From: Bacteroidia bacterium
Lineage (GTDB): Bacteria; Bacteroidota; Bacteroidia; Bacteroidales; Paludibacteraceae
Direction: 5' to 3'
Assembly (NCBI GenBank): GCA_009930305.1
Contig: RZYM01000012.1
Coordinates: forward strand, 1 to 57,581
DNA length: 57,581 nucleotides
Shown here: positions 45,453 to 53,998 of the stretch, piece after piece
Numbering within the stretch: position 1 is the first letter of the stretch
How the letters are laid out: each line of letters opens with the position of its first letter
The notes under the pieces: generated by a model
Seen by the model: only the letters and a program-made list of their open reading frames with translations
The model's database searches: none
What the model was told of the DNA's origin: nothing
Translations under genes and position numbers: made by a program

Positions 45453-46087
45453 AACGCTTGCTAATAAAAGTTTGCGGCATGCGCGATGATGCAGGATTAA
45501 AAGCACTTCACGCCTTGCAACCTGATATGATTGGTTTTGTGTTTTATACACCATCTCCACGTTATGCGGGCATTCAAGCTACAAAAAATCAGGCTCCGAA
45601 TGTGACTCCATCGAAAAAAGTCGGCGTATTTGTTGATGCATCTCTCGATGAAATTTTAGCTCGGACTAAGGCTTTCGGTTTGGATTATTTGCAGTTGCAT
45701 GGAACAGAATCTCCCGAATTCTGCCTAGCGGCACGGGAATGTACGGGCTGCAAAATTATAAAAGCGCTACCGGTTGCAGAAGCGGCTGATTTATCATTTG
45801 CCAATAAATACGAAGGAGTAGCCGATTATATACTCTTTGATACAAAAACGCCTAATAAAGGCGGATCCGGATGCAAATTCGATTGGAAGCTACTCGATAG
45901 TTATAATGGTAATACACCCTTTATAATCAGTGGAGGAATAGATTTAGAAGCACTGGTACAATTGAAAAAAGCTAAGTGGCCGACTTTGGTTGGAGTTGAT
46001 CTCAACAGTCGATTTGAACTTTCGCCCGGAATAAAGGATATCCCAAAATTAAAAAACGCAATTGAAATGTTGCGTAGTAATGAATAA
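45449..46087 (+). CDS. trpF: Phosphoribosylanthranilate isomerase
   Basis: The 212-residue barrel enzyme carries out the Amadori rearrangement of PRA to CdRP. KVCGMRDDAGLKAL is the start with the catalytic Cys, and IGFVFYTPSPRYAG, KVGVFVDASLDEIL and LQLHGTESPEFC follow. FDTKTPNKGGSGCKFDW holds the catalytic Asp and phosphate loop, and GVDLNSRFELSPGIKD ends the barrel. It is translationally coupled to trpC. Confidence 0.94.
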   Translation: MKRLLIKVCGMRDDAGLKALHALQPDMIGFVFYTPSPRYAGIQATKNQAPNVTPSKKVGVFVDASLDEILARTKAFGLDYLQLHGTESPEFCLAARECTGCKIIKALPVAEAADLSFANKYEGVADYILFDTKTPNKGGSGCKFDWKLLDSYNGNTPFIISGGIDLEALVQLKKAKWPTLVGVDLNSRFELSPGIKDIPKLKNAIEMLRSNE

Positions 46088-46102
46088 TATAATTTTAAAA
46101 CA

Positions 46103-46876
46103 ATGAATAGAATCGATCAATTGTTTGCAAGCAACAAAAAAAACTTGCTTTCTGTTTATTTTACAGCCGGTTTTCCGCAATTAAATGATACAGTAGAAAT
46201 TATCAAAGCCTTGGATGCCGCCAAGATTGATATGGTAGAAATTGGTATGTCGTTTTCCGACCCAATAGCAGACGGCCCTGTCATCCAAAATAGCAGCCAT
46301 ATTGCTTTGCAAAACGGCATTAGTCATAATTTGTTGTTTGAACAGCTCAAAGACATTCGCAAGTACACCGATATGCCATTAGTATTAATGGGTTACATCA
46401 ATCCTGTAATACAATTTGGCTTCGAGAATTTATGTAAGAAAGCTTTGGAAGTAGGTATAGATGGTTTTATAATTCCTGATATTCCTTTGGATATTTACCG
46501 TAAGGAATTTGCTCCCATTGTTCATAAATACGATTTGCGTTTTATCTTGCTTGTAACACCCGAAACGCCCGAAGCACGTGTGCGTGAAATCGACGAAGCC
46601 AGCTCTGGATTTGTGTATTTGGTGTCGTCAGCTTCAACTACTGGTGCACAAAACGAATTCAATGACCAAAAACAGGCTTATTTTAAGCGTATAGAAGCTA
46701 TGAATTTGCATAATCCTTTGATGGTTGGTTTTGGTGTTTCGAATAAAGCAACATTTGATGCAGCCGCTGCACATACACGAGGTTGCATTGTAGGTAGTGC
46801 GTTTATCAAATCATTACAAGAGCATGATACCATCCAAGCCGCAGTAGAGTCATTGGTACGGAGAATAAGGGGGTAA
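46103..46876 (+). CDS. trpA: Tryptophan synthase alpha subunit
   Basis: The 257-residue barrel cleaves indole-3-glycerol phosphate to indole. MVEIGMSFSDPIADGPVIQN carries the catalytic Glu (second of the family pair). VLMGYINPVIQFG, GIDGFIIPDIPLD and LLVTPETPEARV follow, and VYLVSSASTTGAQNEF and GFGVSNKATFDAAA form the phosphate site. It is the last gene of the operon. No clear intrinsic terminator follows; the next bases hold short tandem repeats instead. Confidence 0.95.
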   Translation: MNRIDQLFASNKKNLLSVYFTAGFPQLNDTVEIIKALDAAKIDMVEIGMSFSDPIADGPVIQNSSHIALQNGISHNLLFEQLKDIRKYTDMPLVLMGYINPVIQFGFENLCKKALEVGIDGFIIPDIPLDIYRKEFAPIVHKYDLRFILLVTPETPEARVREIDEASSGFVYLVSSASTTGAQNEFNDQKQAYFKRIEAMNLHNPLMVGFGVSNKATFDAAAAHTRGCIVGSAFIKSLQEHDTIQAAVESLVRRIRG

Positions 46877-47027
46877 AGTCTGAACTTTGATAGTCTGAAC
46901 TTTGATTAAACTGATTAACCTGATTATTATGATTATGAAATGGATTGTAATCAGTGTAATCCCATAAATCATTAAGAATCAGAGTTCTGACAATTTATCA
47001 GAGTTCTGACAAAAGAAGAATTTTTTG
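46877..47027. repeat. Intergenic stretch with short tandem repeats after trpA
   Basis: AGTCTGAACTTTGAT occurs twice in tandem at about 46879-46908. CAGAGTTCTGACAA occurs twice near 46979-47013. Between them lies the CTGATTAACCTGATTATTAT-like sequence often seen between Bacteroidetes genes. No gene is visible. Confidence 0.55.
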
Positions 47028-47105
47028 TGGAGATTATCGGACTCGAACCGATCACCATTTAAACTGAAAACTTTATAGCGCAACCAGGTTACAAGTACGC
47101 GTAAA
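47028..47105 (-). pseudogene. Degenerate tRNA-like sequence (3' half conserved)
   Basis: On the minus strand the T arm ATCGG-TTCGAGT-CCGAT (47052-47036) is perfect, followed by AATCTCC and A like an acceptor 3' end. Upstream there is a GG-containing D-like loop and a GTTTTCA loop, but the acceptor 5' strand and anticodon stem do not pair. It may be a decayed tRNA or the tRNA 3' end left by an integrated element. Confidence 0.5.
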
Positions 47106-47176
47106 CCCTTGTTGTTTATTTTATTTTTGATGCAAAAGTGCTATTTTGATGCGATTTTCTAATATTTAATGTGTTT

Positions 47177-47617
47177 TTATCGTGTTATTACGTATAGGTA
47201 ATAGTATTTGTCTTTATCACTACAAACACCGGCACTACCACCGCGTAAATTATCATTTTTGGGGTGTTTACTGTAATATATATTATAGTGTGCTTCCAGC
47301 TGTTCTATAGTTACTTTGTTTTTGGACCTGACAAGTAAATACATTTCCTTATATTTAAAGGTACGGTGCGCAAGTATTCTATTTTCTACATTTCGGCTTT
47401 TCCCAATTTTAAAGTGTTGGCACTTCGGTATGATGTAGGCATTGATGGTGCGCGTTACATAACGCAACAACTGTGTAGGCGAACTAAAGTCCGTATCAGT
47501 GCGTAAATAGTTTTGCTTTACATTGGTGGAGATGAAAGTATCGTCCTTTTCTTTACCTAACCACACCACCATTGCAGCAATTGCAGCACTTCCTAATATT
47601 ATAAGTGGTATCGCCAT
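47177..47617 (-). CDS. Hypothetical protein with N-terminal membrane helix, possibly GIY-YIG-like
   Basis: The 146-residue protein has a membrane helix at residues 3-20 (IPLIILGSAAIAAMVVWLG). After a linker comes NAYIIPKCQHFKIGKSRNVE-like sequence, in which FKIGKSRNVENRILAH recalls the second half of the GIY-YIG nuclease motif, and EQLEAHYNIYY later. The assignment to GIY-YIG is weak. A phage-type membrane or anchoring role is also possible. It is the last of three minus-strand genes at the left of the virus-like region. Confidence 0.5.
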   Translation of the reverse strand: MAIPLIILGSAAIAAMVVWLGKEKDDTFISTNVKQNYLRTDTDFSSPTQLLRYVTRTINAYIIPKCQHFKIGKSRNVENRILAHRTFKYKEMYLLVRSKNKVTIEQLEAHYNIYYSKHPKNDNLRGGSAGVCSDKDKYYYLYVITR

Positions 47618-47687
47618 TTGTTTACTTCTTTAAAATTTTTAATCACATTTTCTAATTCAATAATATATTATTGTTCTATTTCTTATT

Positions 47688-48113
47688 TCAGTTTAATTTT
47701 AATTGCTCATTATAAATGATAGCATCTAATTGATCAAAAGATGTATCGTATTTGCAATTTCTTTGCATTAGTCTACATGATTCTATTACATATTTATTCA
47801 TCCTTTCGCAACTAGGTATCCAAAACTTTCCACAATATTGGCCATATTGGCTATGGTTTTCGTTGTATTTTACAGCGTCTAACGAATTTCCTGTTTTGTA
47901 TATAAATAAATCTATTGTCCAAAAATCATATCGAGGTGATGTATTATACGTATCAATTATTTGGACAACAAGGATGGATAAATCGCTATTAATACGTTTT
48001 AAATAGAACGTACGATCATTTCGCTCTATAACATATTTGTACTTACTCCCAAGTAAACCATAAAATTCAGCGATGTTTTGTTGATGTGTATTCCACATCT
48101 CTTTTCTTGTCAT
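47688..48113 (-). CDS. Hypothetical protein next to repressor
   Basis: The 141-residue protein was not recognised. It is mixed alpha/beta and rich in Tyr (YKYVIERNDRTFYLKRI, YDFWTIDLFIYKT), with no signal or membrane segments. Its start follows the stop of the HTH gene directly, so it is probably co-expressed and may be an accessory to the repressor, as in phage immunity regions. Confidence 0.55.
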   Translation of the reverse strand: MTRKEMWNTHQQNIAEFYGLLGSKYKYVIERNDRTFYLKRINSDLSILVVQIIDTYNTSPRYDFWTIDLFIYKTGNSLDAVKYNENHSQYGQYCGKFWIPSCERMNKYVIESCRLMQRNCKYDTSFDQLDAIIYNEQLKLN

Positions 48114-48458
48114 TTATTTTAGTAATTCTAAATTATTATTACCAAACACTATTTTTAATACACGTTCTTTCAATTCTTCTCTTAACTCTACAGTTATTTG
48201 TGCTTTGAGATTTGTTTCTTTTTCTTTTGAAGAAACTAACTTTGAAGGGTATGAAAAAATATCAACCTCTTTCATTTGCAATTTTCTTGCGATTTCTGAA
48301 AGTTCAGACATCTTTAACTCTTGTTTCCCATTCGTTATTTTATTCCATTTTGGTTCAGGAAAATCTATTAAATTAGCAAAGCCAACTTTAGTTAACTTCC
48401 TGTCATTCATAATCTTAATTAGATTTTCAACGACAAAGTGTACCTCTTGTTTTTTCAT
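48114..48458 (-). CDS. XRE-family repressor-like protein
   Basis: The 114-residue protein has a Cro/C1-type helix-turn-helix: KIMNDRKLTKVGFANLI, KWNKITNGKQELKMSELS and EIARKLQMKEVDIFSY. The C-terminal part is helical and charged. It is divergent from the small early genes, with 144 bases between starts, the arrangement of a prophage or plasmid control switch. It probably represses the rightward promoter at 48533-48565. Confidence 0.8.
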   Translation of the reverse strand: MKKQEVHFVVENLIKIMNDRKLTKVGFANLIDFPEPKWNKITNGKQELKMSELSEIARKLQMKEVDIFSYPSKLVSSKEKETNLKAQITVELREELKERVLKIVFGNNNLELLK

Positions 48459-48533
48459 AGTTTAATTTAATTATTGATTATCAAATAGTTATGTCTTTTT
48501 TTGAAATAATCTTTCAAAAAAAGAATTATTTTC

Positions 48534-48565
48534 TTGCGAATATCGAAAGTTTATTTATATATTTG
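48534..48565 (+). promoter_or_regulatory. Rightward early promoter of the virus-like region
   Basis: CTTG ending at 48536 and TATATTTG (48558-48565), spaced by 21 bases, fit the Bacteroidetes consensus. The first small gene starts 38 bases later. Confidence 0.65.
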
Positions 48566-48602
48566 CAAGTGTAAATATACAATATAAAGTAAATTTAAAA
48601 TT

Positions 48603-48797
48603 ATGAAACTTAAAGAATTAAAAAGAGGCGACCTTTTCAAAGCAAAAAAAGACAGTAATGTGTTGTACCGCTTTATCGAAAGTTTTGAAGACATTTCGGC
48701 ACCCGAAAAAACAATCTACTATTTGGCGTCAAGAGCCTACAGTAATGGCAACACTGGCTTTTTCTTAACAAATGGAGATAAAGAGGTATTCATTTAA
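48603..48797 (+). CDS. Small hypothetical early protein
   Basis: The 64-residue protein was not recognised. It is basic and begins LKELKRGDLFKAKKDSNVLY, an SH3-like beta pattern seen in small phage proteins. It is the first gene behind the rightward promoter. Confidence 0.55.
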   Translation: MKLKELKRGDLFKAKKDSNVLYRFIESFEDISAPEKTIYYLASRAYSNGNTGFFLTNGDKEVFI

Positions 48798-48927
48798 CAA
48801 CAAATTGGCAGGGGCATTATATATTGTCAAACGTAGTAATGACGAAAAGATCGTTAAAATAGAATATGTGAAGTTATAAATATTAAAACAAAAAACCTCG
48901 CAATGTATAGGCTAATTGTCTAAAATC

Positions 48928-49128
48928 ATGGAAACACAGTATACATATAACGTTAATGTGAAGTATCAAATTCCAGATGCCAACAAGATAGTAATAAAAA
49001 CTAATGGACCTACCCCGTCCCATAGCTATATATGCAGAGCTATCAGAGAACACTATCCTATGGCATTGTCATACCGACTTGTGAAAATAGACGTATACGA
49101 AACCAGAAACATAAATTTAAAATTATGA
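48928..49128 (+). CDS. Small hypothetical protein
   Basis: The 66-residue protein (METQYTYNVNVKYQIPDAN) was not recognised; an in-frame ATG four codons earlier (48916) is the other possible start. It is beta-rich with a Pro-containing centre. The next small frame overlaps its end by four bases. Confidence 0.45.
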   Translation: METQYTYNVNVKYQIPDANKIVIKTNGPTPSHSYICRAIREHYPMALSYRLVKIDVYETRNINLKL

Positions 49129-49214
49129 AAAAAGAAACGAATCCAAAACCCAAAGTAAAAACGGGAACATTAAAAGGTAAATTAATTGTATTAAAATCAC
49201 TTGAAAAAAAATGA
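49125..49214 (+). CDS. Tiny basic protein upstream of the PIN toxin (putative antitoxin)
   Basis: A 29-residue frame, MKKETNPKPKVKTGTLKGKL and then IVLKSLEKK, overlaps its neighbours by four bases on both sides (ATGA junctions). It is highly basic and sits exactly where antitoxin genes lie in VapBC pairs. No domain is recognisable, and it is shorter than known VapB antitoxins. It may be the whole antitoxin, a remnant or an expression leader. Confidence 0.45.
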   Translation: MKKETNPKPKVKTGTLKGKLIVLKSLEKK

Positions 49215-49612
49215 CACGCTATTTATTAGATACCCAAGCTACGGTATATCTACTAACAGGAGATAAGAAACTCCCTCAAAACATACGAGAAATGGTAGAA
49301 TACCAAACATATCCATTTTATGTGTCGATTGTTTCTATTATGGAAATAGCGCAACTAATGACCATCGGAAAAATTAAAACATACCCAATAGAAACAATTC
49401 AGTCTGAACTTATAAAATATGGAATTACTATTGTCGATATGGAAATTAAGCAGTTAGAAAGTATGCGTATGCTACCTATCTACAGTAATCATACAGATCC
49501 TTTTGATAGAATTCTAATCGTAACTGCTATTTTGTATAAAATGACACTTATTTCGAGTGATACGAAACTACCTCTATACCGCAAATCAAAATTAATTTTA
49601 ATAGAAATATGA
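49211..49612 (+). CDS. PIN-domain toxin (VapC-like ribonuclease)
   Basis: The 133-residue PIN protein starts YLLDTQATVYLLTGDKKLP with the first Asp (usually LLDT...). VSIVSIMEIAQLM carries the conserved Glu, and HTDPFDRILIVTAI holds the second Asp pair. ISSDTKLPLYRKSKLI ends with the last acidic position. The family cleaves tRNA or rRNA when the antitoxin is lost. It is in the same operon as the tiny upstream frame and the 222-residue gene. Confidence 0.85.
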   Translation: MTRYLLDTQATVYLLTGDKKLPQNIREMVEYQTYPFYVSIVSIMEIAQLMTIGKIKTYPIETIQSELIKYGITIVDMEIKQLESMRMLPIYSNHTDPFDRILIVTAILYKMTLISSDTKLPLYRKSKLILIEI

Positions 49613-50277
49613 AAGATTCAAACAACCGCTACAGTGGTATGTCATTAACTGACGAAAAAATAAAACGCTCTATTGCGCTAATTGCTAATAGTTTAATCAA
49701 CATTATCGAATCCGCCGACAATGACAAAACAGAACTAATCTACACAATGCTTTTGATTAATCGCGGTAACACAGATAAACGCATTGTGTTGTTTCCCGGA
49801 GAATTGGCAAACACAGCCGAAATTGCCGCTATTACCGGTATTACCGCCGATGCAATTGCCACCAATGGCAATGTAATCATGTCCGGCAATGATGTGATTG
49901 TTGAATGTTTTGCCACCAACTTGGCATATTTACAACACTTTTTGAAATGCAACCCTACTCGTGTTGTCGAAATGCAAATAATTGTTGCAACAAAAGCACA
50001 ATTATTGAAACCGATCACGATAACCAAAGTATCTCCATACGCAAAATTGGATGAAAAAGTAATAATTCCAAATCAATACCGTAAAGCATCTGATGGTGAT
50101 ATATTGATAGTAAAATTTTCCATAGAAGATTTGCAAGTGGATTATCAAACCATATTAGATGTTGTTGTTTCTCCAAATAGTAGTATTCTTATTAGTTTTA
50201 AATTCCAGATGCCAACAAGACAGATAGAAATTGATAATAATAAACAGATATACGAGATTATGTCGTTAAGGGAGTAG
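49609..50277 (+). CDS. Unrecognised beta-rich protein of the virus-like region
   Basis: The 222-residue protein was not recognised. A helical N terminus (about 14-45) is followed by Gly/Ala-rich turns ([20 protein letters not shown]) and a beta-rich second half ([40 protein letters not shown]). The second half resembles a small beta-sandwich, such as virion proteins of small Bacteroidetes phages, but this rests on pattern only. It overlaps the toxin gene by four bases. Confidence 0.45.
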   Translation: MKDSNNRYSGMSLTDEKIKRSIALIANSLINIIESADNDKTELIYTMLLINRGNTDKRIVLFPGELANTAEIAAITGITADAIATNGNVIMSGNDVIVECFATNLAYLQHFLKCNPTRVVEMQIIVATKAQLLKPITITKVSPYAKLDEKVIIPNQYRKASDGDILIVKFSIEDLQVDYQTILDVVVSPNSSILISFKFQMPTRQIEIDNNKQIYEIMSLRE

Positions 50278-50355
50278 CTGGGGAATTTTACCCTTGCGAA
50301 CCTGATATTTTTAGAAAAACTTATGAAAAATTGTAGTATTAGAAGAAATAAAACT

Positions 50356-50583
50356 ATGAAAGCATATAGAAGTATAAACAATTGTGTATTGGAAGGCGTT
50401 GCCAAGAGCAAAGCTTCATTTTTGGCAGATGCCATAAATGAAGTGCCTGGATATAGTGTAATAGAAATTCGTTTCCCGATAAATAAAGATGCGTATTTAA
50501 TACTATATACTGATCATACCCCAAGCGAGGTAGAAGTATTGGCGGAAAAATTAGAAAAAACTATAAACAACAATAATATATAA
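50356..50583 (+). CDS. Small hypothetical protein
   Basis: The 75-residue protein starting MKAYRSINNCVLEGVAKSKA was not recognised; an earlier ATG at 50323 would add 11 residues. It is alpha/beta with no clear domain. It lies between the beta-rich gene and the HTH gene. Confidence 0.45.
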   Translation: MKAYRSINNCVLEGVAKSKASFLADAINEVPGYSVIEIRFPINKDAYLILYTDHTPSEVEVLAEKLEKTINNNNI

Positions 50584-50594
50584 TTTACAAAATC

Positions 50595-50810
50595 ATGGAA
50601 GATCACGAATTACTATCTAAATGGTATTACGCACAACCACACAATTGTTATATCGAAAAACGCAATGCAATAACGACAGCTTGTGGAGTTAACGTATTTA
50701 CGTTTTATAATTGGCTTGCAGGAAAAAGCAGATTATCTATACTTGAAAAAAGAGAGATAGAACGCATTGCCGGTAAAAAGATATTTGACGCAAACACCAC
50801 TGAAAGATGA
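50595..50810 (+). CDS. Small HTH-like regulator
   Basis: The 71-residue protein has an apparent helix-turn-helix: ITTACGVNVFTFYNWLAGKS, the pattern of small phage regulators. A similar one (57002-57175) is found further right. It overlaps the primase-helicase start by four bases, so it may set its level. Confidence 0.5.
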   Translation: MEDHELLSKWYYAQPHNCYIEKRNAITTACGVNVFTFYNWLAGKSRLSILEKREIERIAGKKIFDANTTER

Positions 50811-53584
50811 TAAAGAAAATATTAGCCGCAACACACGACGGGCTGGACATAATTCGATACTATATACCACAATCGGCGGATGTTATCGAAGGGAAAGCAA
50901 AGTATTTTAAAATGCGGTCCAATGAGCATACGGCGTCTGCCTGCTTAAAAAAATTCGGTGATCAATGGAAAATAACGGATTTTGGTGATGAAGCACGTGC
51001 GGTTTCTCCCTTTGAGATTGCTCAACAATTTGAGTGCATACCGTTTAATCAGACGTTATTTCTTCTTGCTGGACGTTACGGTGTTGAAAATCGTCTATCT
51101 GAAACAATCAACAAACCAAAGATTGCAAGTCGTATTGCAACAGGCGAAGAGAAAGAAGGCGATTTTAGCTACACAGTCAAAAAAGAGCCAAGCGAAACAG
51201 ATCTAAAAGTTTGGGGTCCTTTTGTTAAAAAGGCAACACTTGAAAAGTATTCGTATTACTGCCTCGAGAGCTATACGATTACAAAAAAAAACGACAAAGG
51301 CAAAATCAAAACAACCACTTTTACCGCAAACGACGACTACCCTATTTTTATGCAAGATTGTGGCGATTTTCAAAAGATATACAAACCTCTTGAACCAAAC
51401 AAGGCATACCGTTTCTTTTCACACGGCACCATACCGCCCGATTATGTACGTGGACTACGTGAACTCAAAAAAGCTTACGAAAAGATGATCGCCGACGCAA
51501 GCGAAGACAACGATCCTGAAAAGAAAAAGAAGCTACCAGAAGCCATAATTTGCAGTGGCGAACGCGATGCAATGAATTGTGCAGGTATGGGCTATTTCCC
51601 TTTATGGCTCAATTCTGAAACTAAAGGACTTTCTCCAAAACTGTACGCTGAAATAATGCACATGGTCGAAAAGTTGTACAATGTTCCGGATATTGACGAA
51701 ACAGGCATCCGTCGTTCTCGAGCATTGGCACTTGAATATTTAGACATATACACAATCGAACTACCTGAATGGCTGCGAACCTATCGTGACCAACGGGGAC
51801 GTCCGCGAAAAGATCTACGCGACTTTTTAGAGCTGCGCCCGGCAAATGCAGAATTTACCAAGCTATTAAGTGTTGCTAAACGCTGCCGTTTTTGGGATGT
51901 GACCGAAACGACCAAAGGCAAACGATCTGACATTAATACTGTTTATTTGCTATATTATTTGCAATGCAACGGTTTTTCAAAAATCAAAGATTCTGCCACC
52001 AAATTGGATAAATTTGTACGTATCAACAAATACATTGTGGAAGAGTACGAACCAGCACACATTCGTGATTTTATAAAGAATGACCTACTACGTCGTAATG
52101 TTGATTTAACAGCATTAAACCTCTTTTTAAACAGTAAACGTACAGGACAATCACTTGCCAATGATCTATTTTCGGTTGATATTGATTTTACCAAGAACAC
52201 CCCAACAAGTCGCACCCTGTATTTTCAAAACAAAAGCGTTGTTGTTACCGAAGAAGACGCAAAGGAGGTAAATTCAGACGATATAAAGACGTATGCGTGG
52301 GATATTAACATCAGTCCTCACCAATACAAAAAGCTGGATCCTGCATTTGTGTTTGTTCCATCCGCCGACGTTATGGACATAGGATTTGAAATTAAACACA
52401 CACAAAGCCCCTTTTTCTGTTTTCTAATCAATGCCTCACGTATTTATTGGAGAGAAGAATTTGAACAACGTTTATCGCCTGTAGAAGAAGTCAACGATCG
52501 ATACAGGACAGATAACAAGTTTACCATATTCGGACCACGTCTTACGAAAGACGAACAAGGCGAACAATTTTTGCACCTATTAAACAAAATGTATGTAATA
52601 GGTTATTTGTTACACAGATATAAATTTGAGAGCAAAGCCAAAGCAGTTTGGATTATGGAAAACAAACTAACCGAAGCCGACGAATCATCAGGCGGTTCTG
52701 GCAAATCCTTTTTAATCAATGCTCTAAAACGAATAGGGTTAAGTTCCGTTGTGTCACTCAACGGACGTGCAAAGGATTTAACGGGCAATAAACACCTTCT
52801 TGATCGTGTATCATCCGGTACAGATATACTGCTTGTAGACGATGCAGAACGCGGATTTGATTTTGATTTTTTCTATAACATGATCACCGGATCAACTACC
52901 ATTAACCCGAAAAACGAAAAATCAATCGAAATAGACTACAAAGATAGTCCTATGACTGTTTTTACATCTAATTTCCCAGCTCCTAAAGACGATGGAAGTA
53001 CAAGGCGAAGAATACTTTATACTGTATTTTCGGACTACTATCACGAAAAAACAGAGAATAACGACTACAAAGAAACACGTTGCATTAATGATGATTTTGG
53101 TTTTGATTTATTTTCAATAAATTACACCGCAGATCAATATAATGCAGATATTAATTTTATGATTAATTGTCTTCAATTCTATTTAGCCGAAAAACGCCTT
53201 AATTGCACCGTTACACCACCGATGGATAATGTAAATAAGCGAATCAATATTGCAAAAATGGGTAATGTATTCAAAGATTGGGCAGAATCTTATTTTAGCC
53301 CAGAGGGCGATAATCTTAATTTGTTATTGATACGTGCTGATCTCTTCAAGCATTTTAAAGACGAAACCGGTGTGAACTCTAACAGATGGACGCCACAGCG
53401 ATTTTCAAAGGCGTTAAAAGCATTTTGCGACAACGCCGAATACATTGAAGAGCTAAATCCGAAGTGCTTGTTAAACTCACAAGGACGGCTTGTCAGAAAG
53501 CGTGGTATCGTTACCGTTGAGTGCGTTTATTTAAAACAAACCGATATTCCGGTAAACGATCGCTTCAAAGATGATTTGTTTTAA
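50807..53584 (+). CDS. Primase/SF3-type helicase of the virus-like region
   Basis: The 925-residue protein replicates the element. The N-terminal region (about 1-110) has TASACLKKFGDQWKITDFGD, like a CHC2-type primase start. Around 240-265, EAIICSGERDAMNCAGMG resembles a Toprim element. The helicase domain holds SSGGSGKSFLINAL (Walker A, near 628), DILLVDDAERGFDF (Walker B, near 673) and PMTVFTSNFPAPKDDGSTRR (sensor/arginine), typical of D5-like superfamily 3 helicases. The last 100 residues look like a winged helix. It indicates replication independent of the host primase, as in viruses and plasmids. Confidence 0.85.
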   Translation: MIKKILAATHDGLDIIRYYIPQSADVIEGKAKYFKMRSNEHTASACLKKFGDQWKITDFGDEARAVSPFEIAQQFECIPFNQTLFLLAGRYGVENRLSETINKPKIASRIATGEEKEGDFSYTVKKEPSETDLKVWGPFVKKATLEKYSYYCLESYTITKKNDKGKIKTTTFTANDDYPIFMQDCGDFQKIYKPLEPNKAYRFFSHGTIPPDYVRGLRELKKAYEKMIADASEDNDPEKKKKLPEAIICSGERDAMNCAGMGYFPLWLNSETKGLSPKLYAEIMHMVEKLYNVPDIDETGIRRSRALALEYLDIYTIELPEWLRTYRDQRGRPRKDLRDFLELRPANAEFTKLLSVAKRCRFWDVTETTKGKRSDINTVYLLYYLQCNGFSKIKDSATKLDKFVRINKYIVEEYEPAHIRDFIKNDLLRRNVDLTALNLFLNSKRTGQSLANDLFSVDIDFTKNTPTSRTLYFQNKSVVVTEEDAKEVNSDDIKTYAWDINISPHQYKKLDPAFVFVPSADVMDIGFEIKHTQSPFFCFLINASRIYWREEFEQRLSPVEEVNDRYRTDNKFTIFGPRLTKDEQGEQFLHLLNKMYVIGYLLHRYKFESKAKAVWIMENKLTEADESSGGSGKSFLINALKRIGLSSVVSLNGRAKDLTGNKHLLDRVSSGTDILLVDDAERGFDFDFFYNMITGSTTINPKNEKSIEIDYKDSPMTVFTSNFPAPKDDGSTRRRILYTVFSDYYHEKTENNDYKETRCINDDFGFDLFSINYTADQYNADINFMINCLQFYLAEKRLNCTVTPPMDNVNKRINIAKMGNVFKDWAESYFSPEGDNLNLLLIRADLFKHFKDETGVNSNRWTPQRFSKALKAFCDNAEYIEELNPKCLLNSQGRLVRKRGIVTVECVYLKQTDIPVNDRFKDDLF

Positions 53585-53616
53585 ATAAACCGTCATGTTC
53601 GGTAAGACTATTGTTT

Positions 53617-53651
53617 GAAGCTCGGCACTTGTTGTCGGGCTTCTTTTTTTT
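53617..53651 (+). terminator. Terminator after the primase-helicase
   Basis: GAAGCTCG (53617-53624) pairs with CGGGCTTC (53636-53643), including one G-U pair, followed by eight T. Confidence 0.85.
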
Positions 53652-53721
53652 TGTTTTTATTCACCGACAATGCCAACAGGCGTTTTCCGCTCCCTTTTAA
53701 TCCCTTTAAATCTCATTTATT

Positions 53722-53830
53722 TTTGTAACTTTGTATCTATTAAGGAAAAAGAGTTTATAAAATATTAATAATCAATAATTTATACTTAGTTACAAAAAGT
53801 TACAAACTTGGTACAAAATGGATACAAAAA
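53722..53830. repeat. Helically phased GTTACAAA motifs around an AT-rich core
   Basis: GTTACAAA/GGTACAAA/GGATACAAA-type sequences start at 53789, 53799, 53810 and 53820, 10-11 bases apart. The opposite strand carries GATACAAAGTTACAAA (53737-53722). The bases between are AT-rich. It could be an origin, a partition site or a promoter-operator. Confidence 0.6.
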
Positions 53831-53998
53831 TTGACTATTAAAAAAAAATACACTGAATTGCATATTTACACGCAATGAGTAGATTTACTTCACTTTCTTG
53901 TTTATCAGCATTTTATAAACAAAATTCATCTTCGTATCCTTTTAATTTAAGTAAATTTGATAGCCTTTAATAGGATGCTATCCGGTAGTTACTTAATA

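Noticed and set aside
48805-48879. 24-codon frame starting at TTG (LAGALYIVKRSND onward)
   Set aside because: No ATG and no strong start signal; it could be a remnant but cannot be supported.
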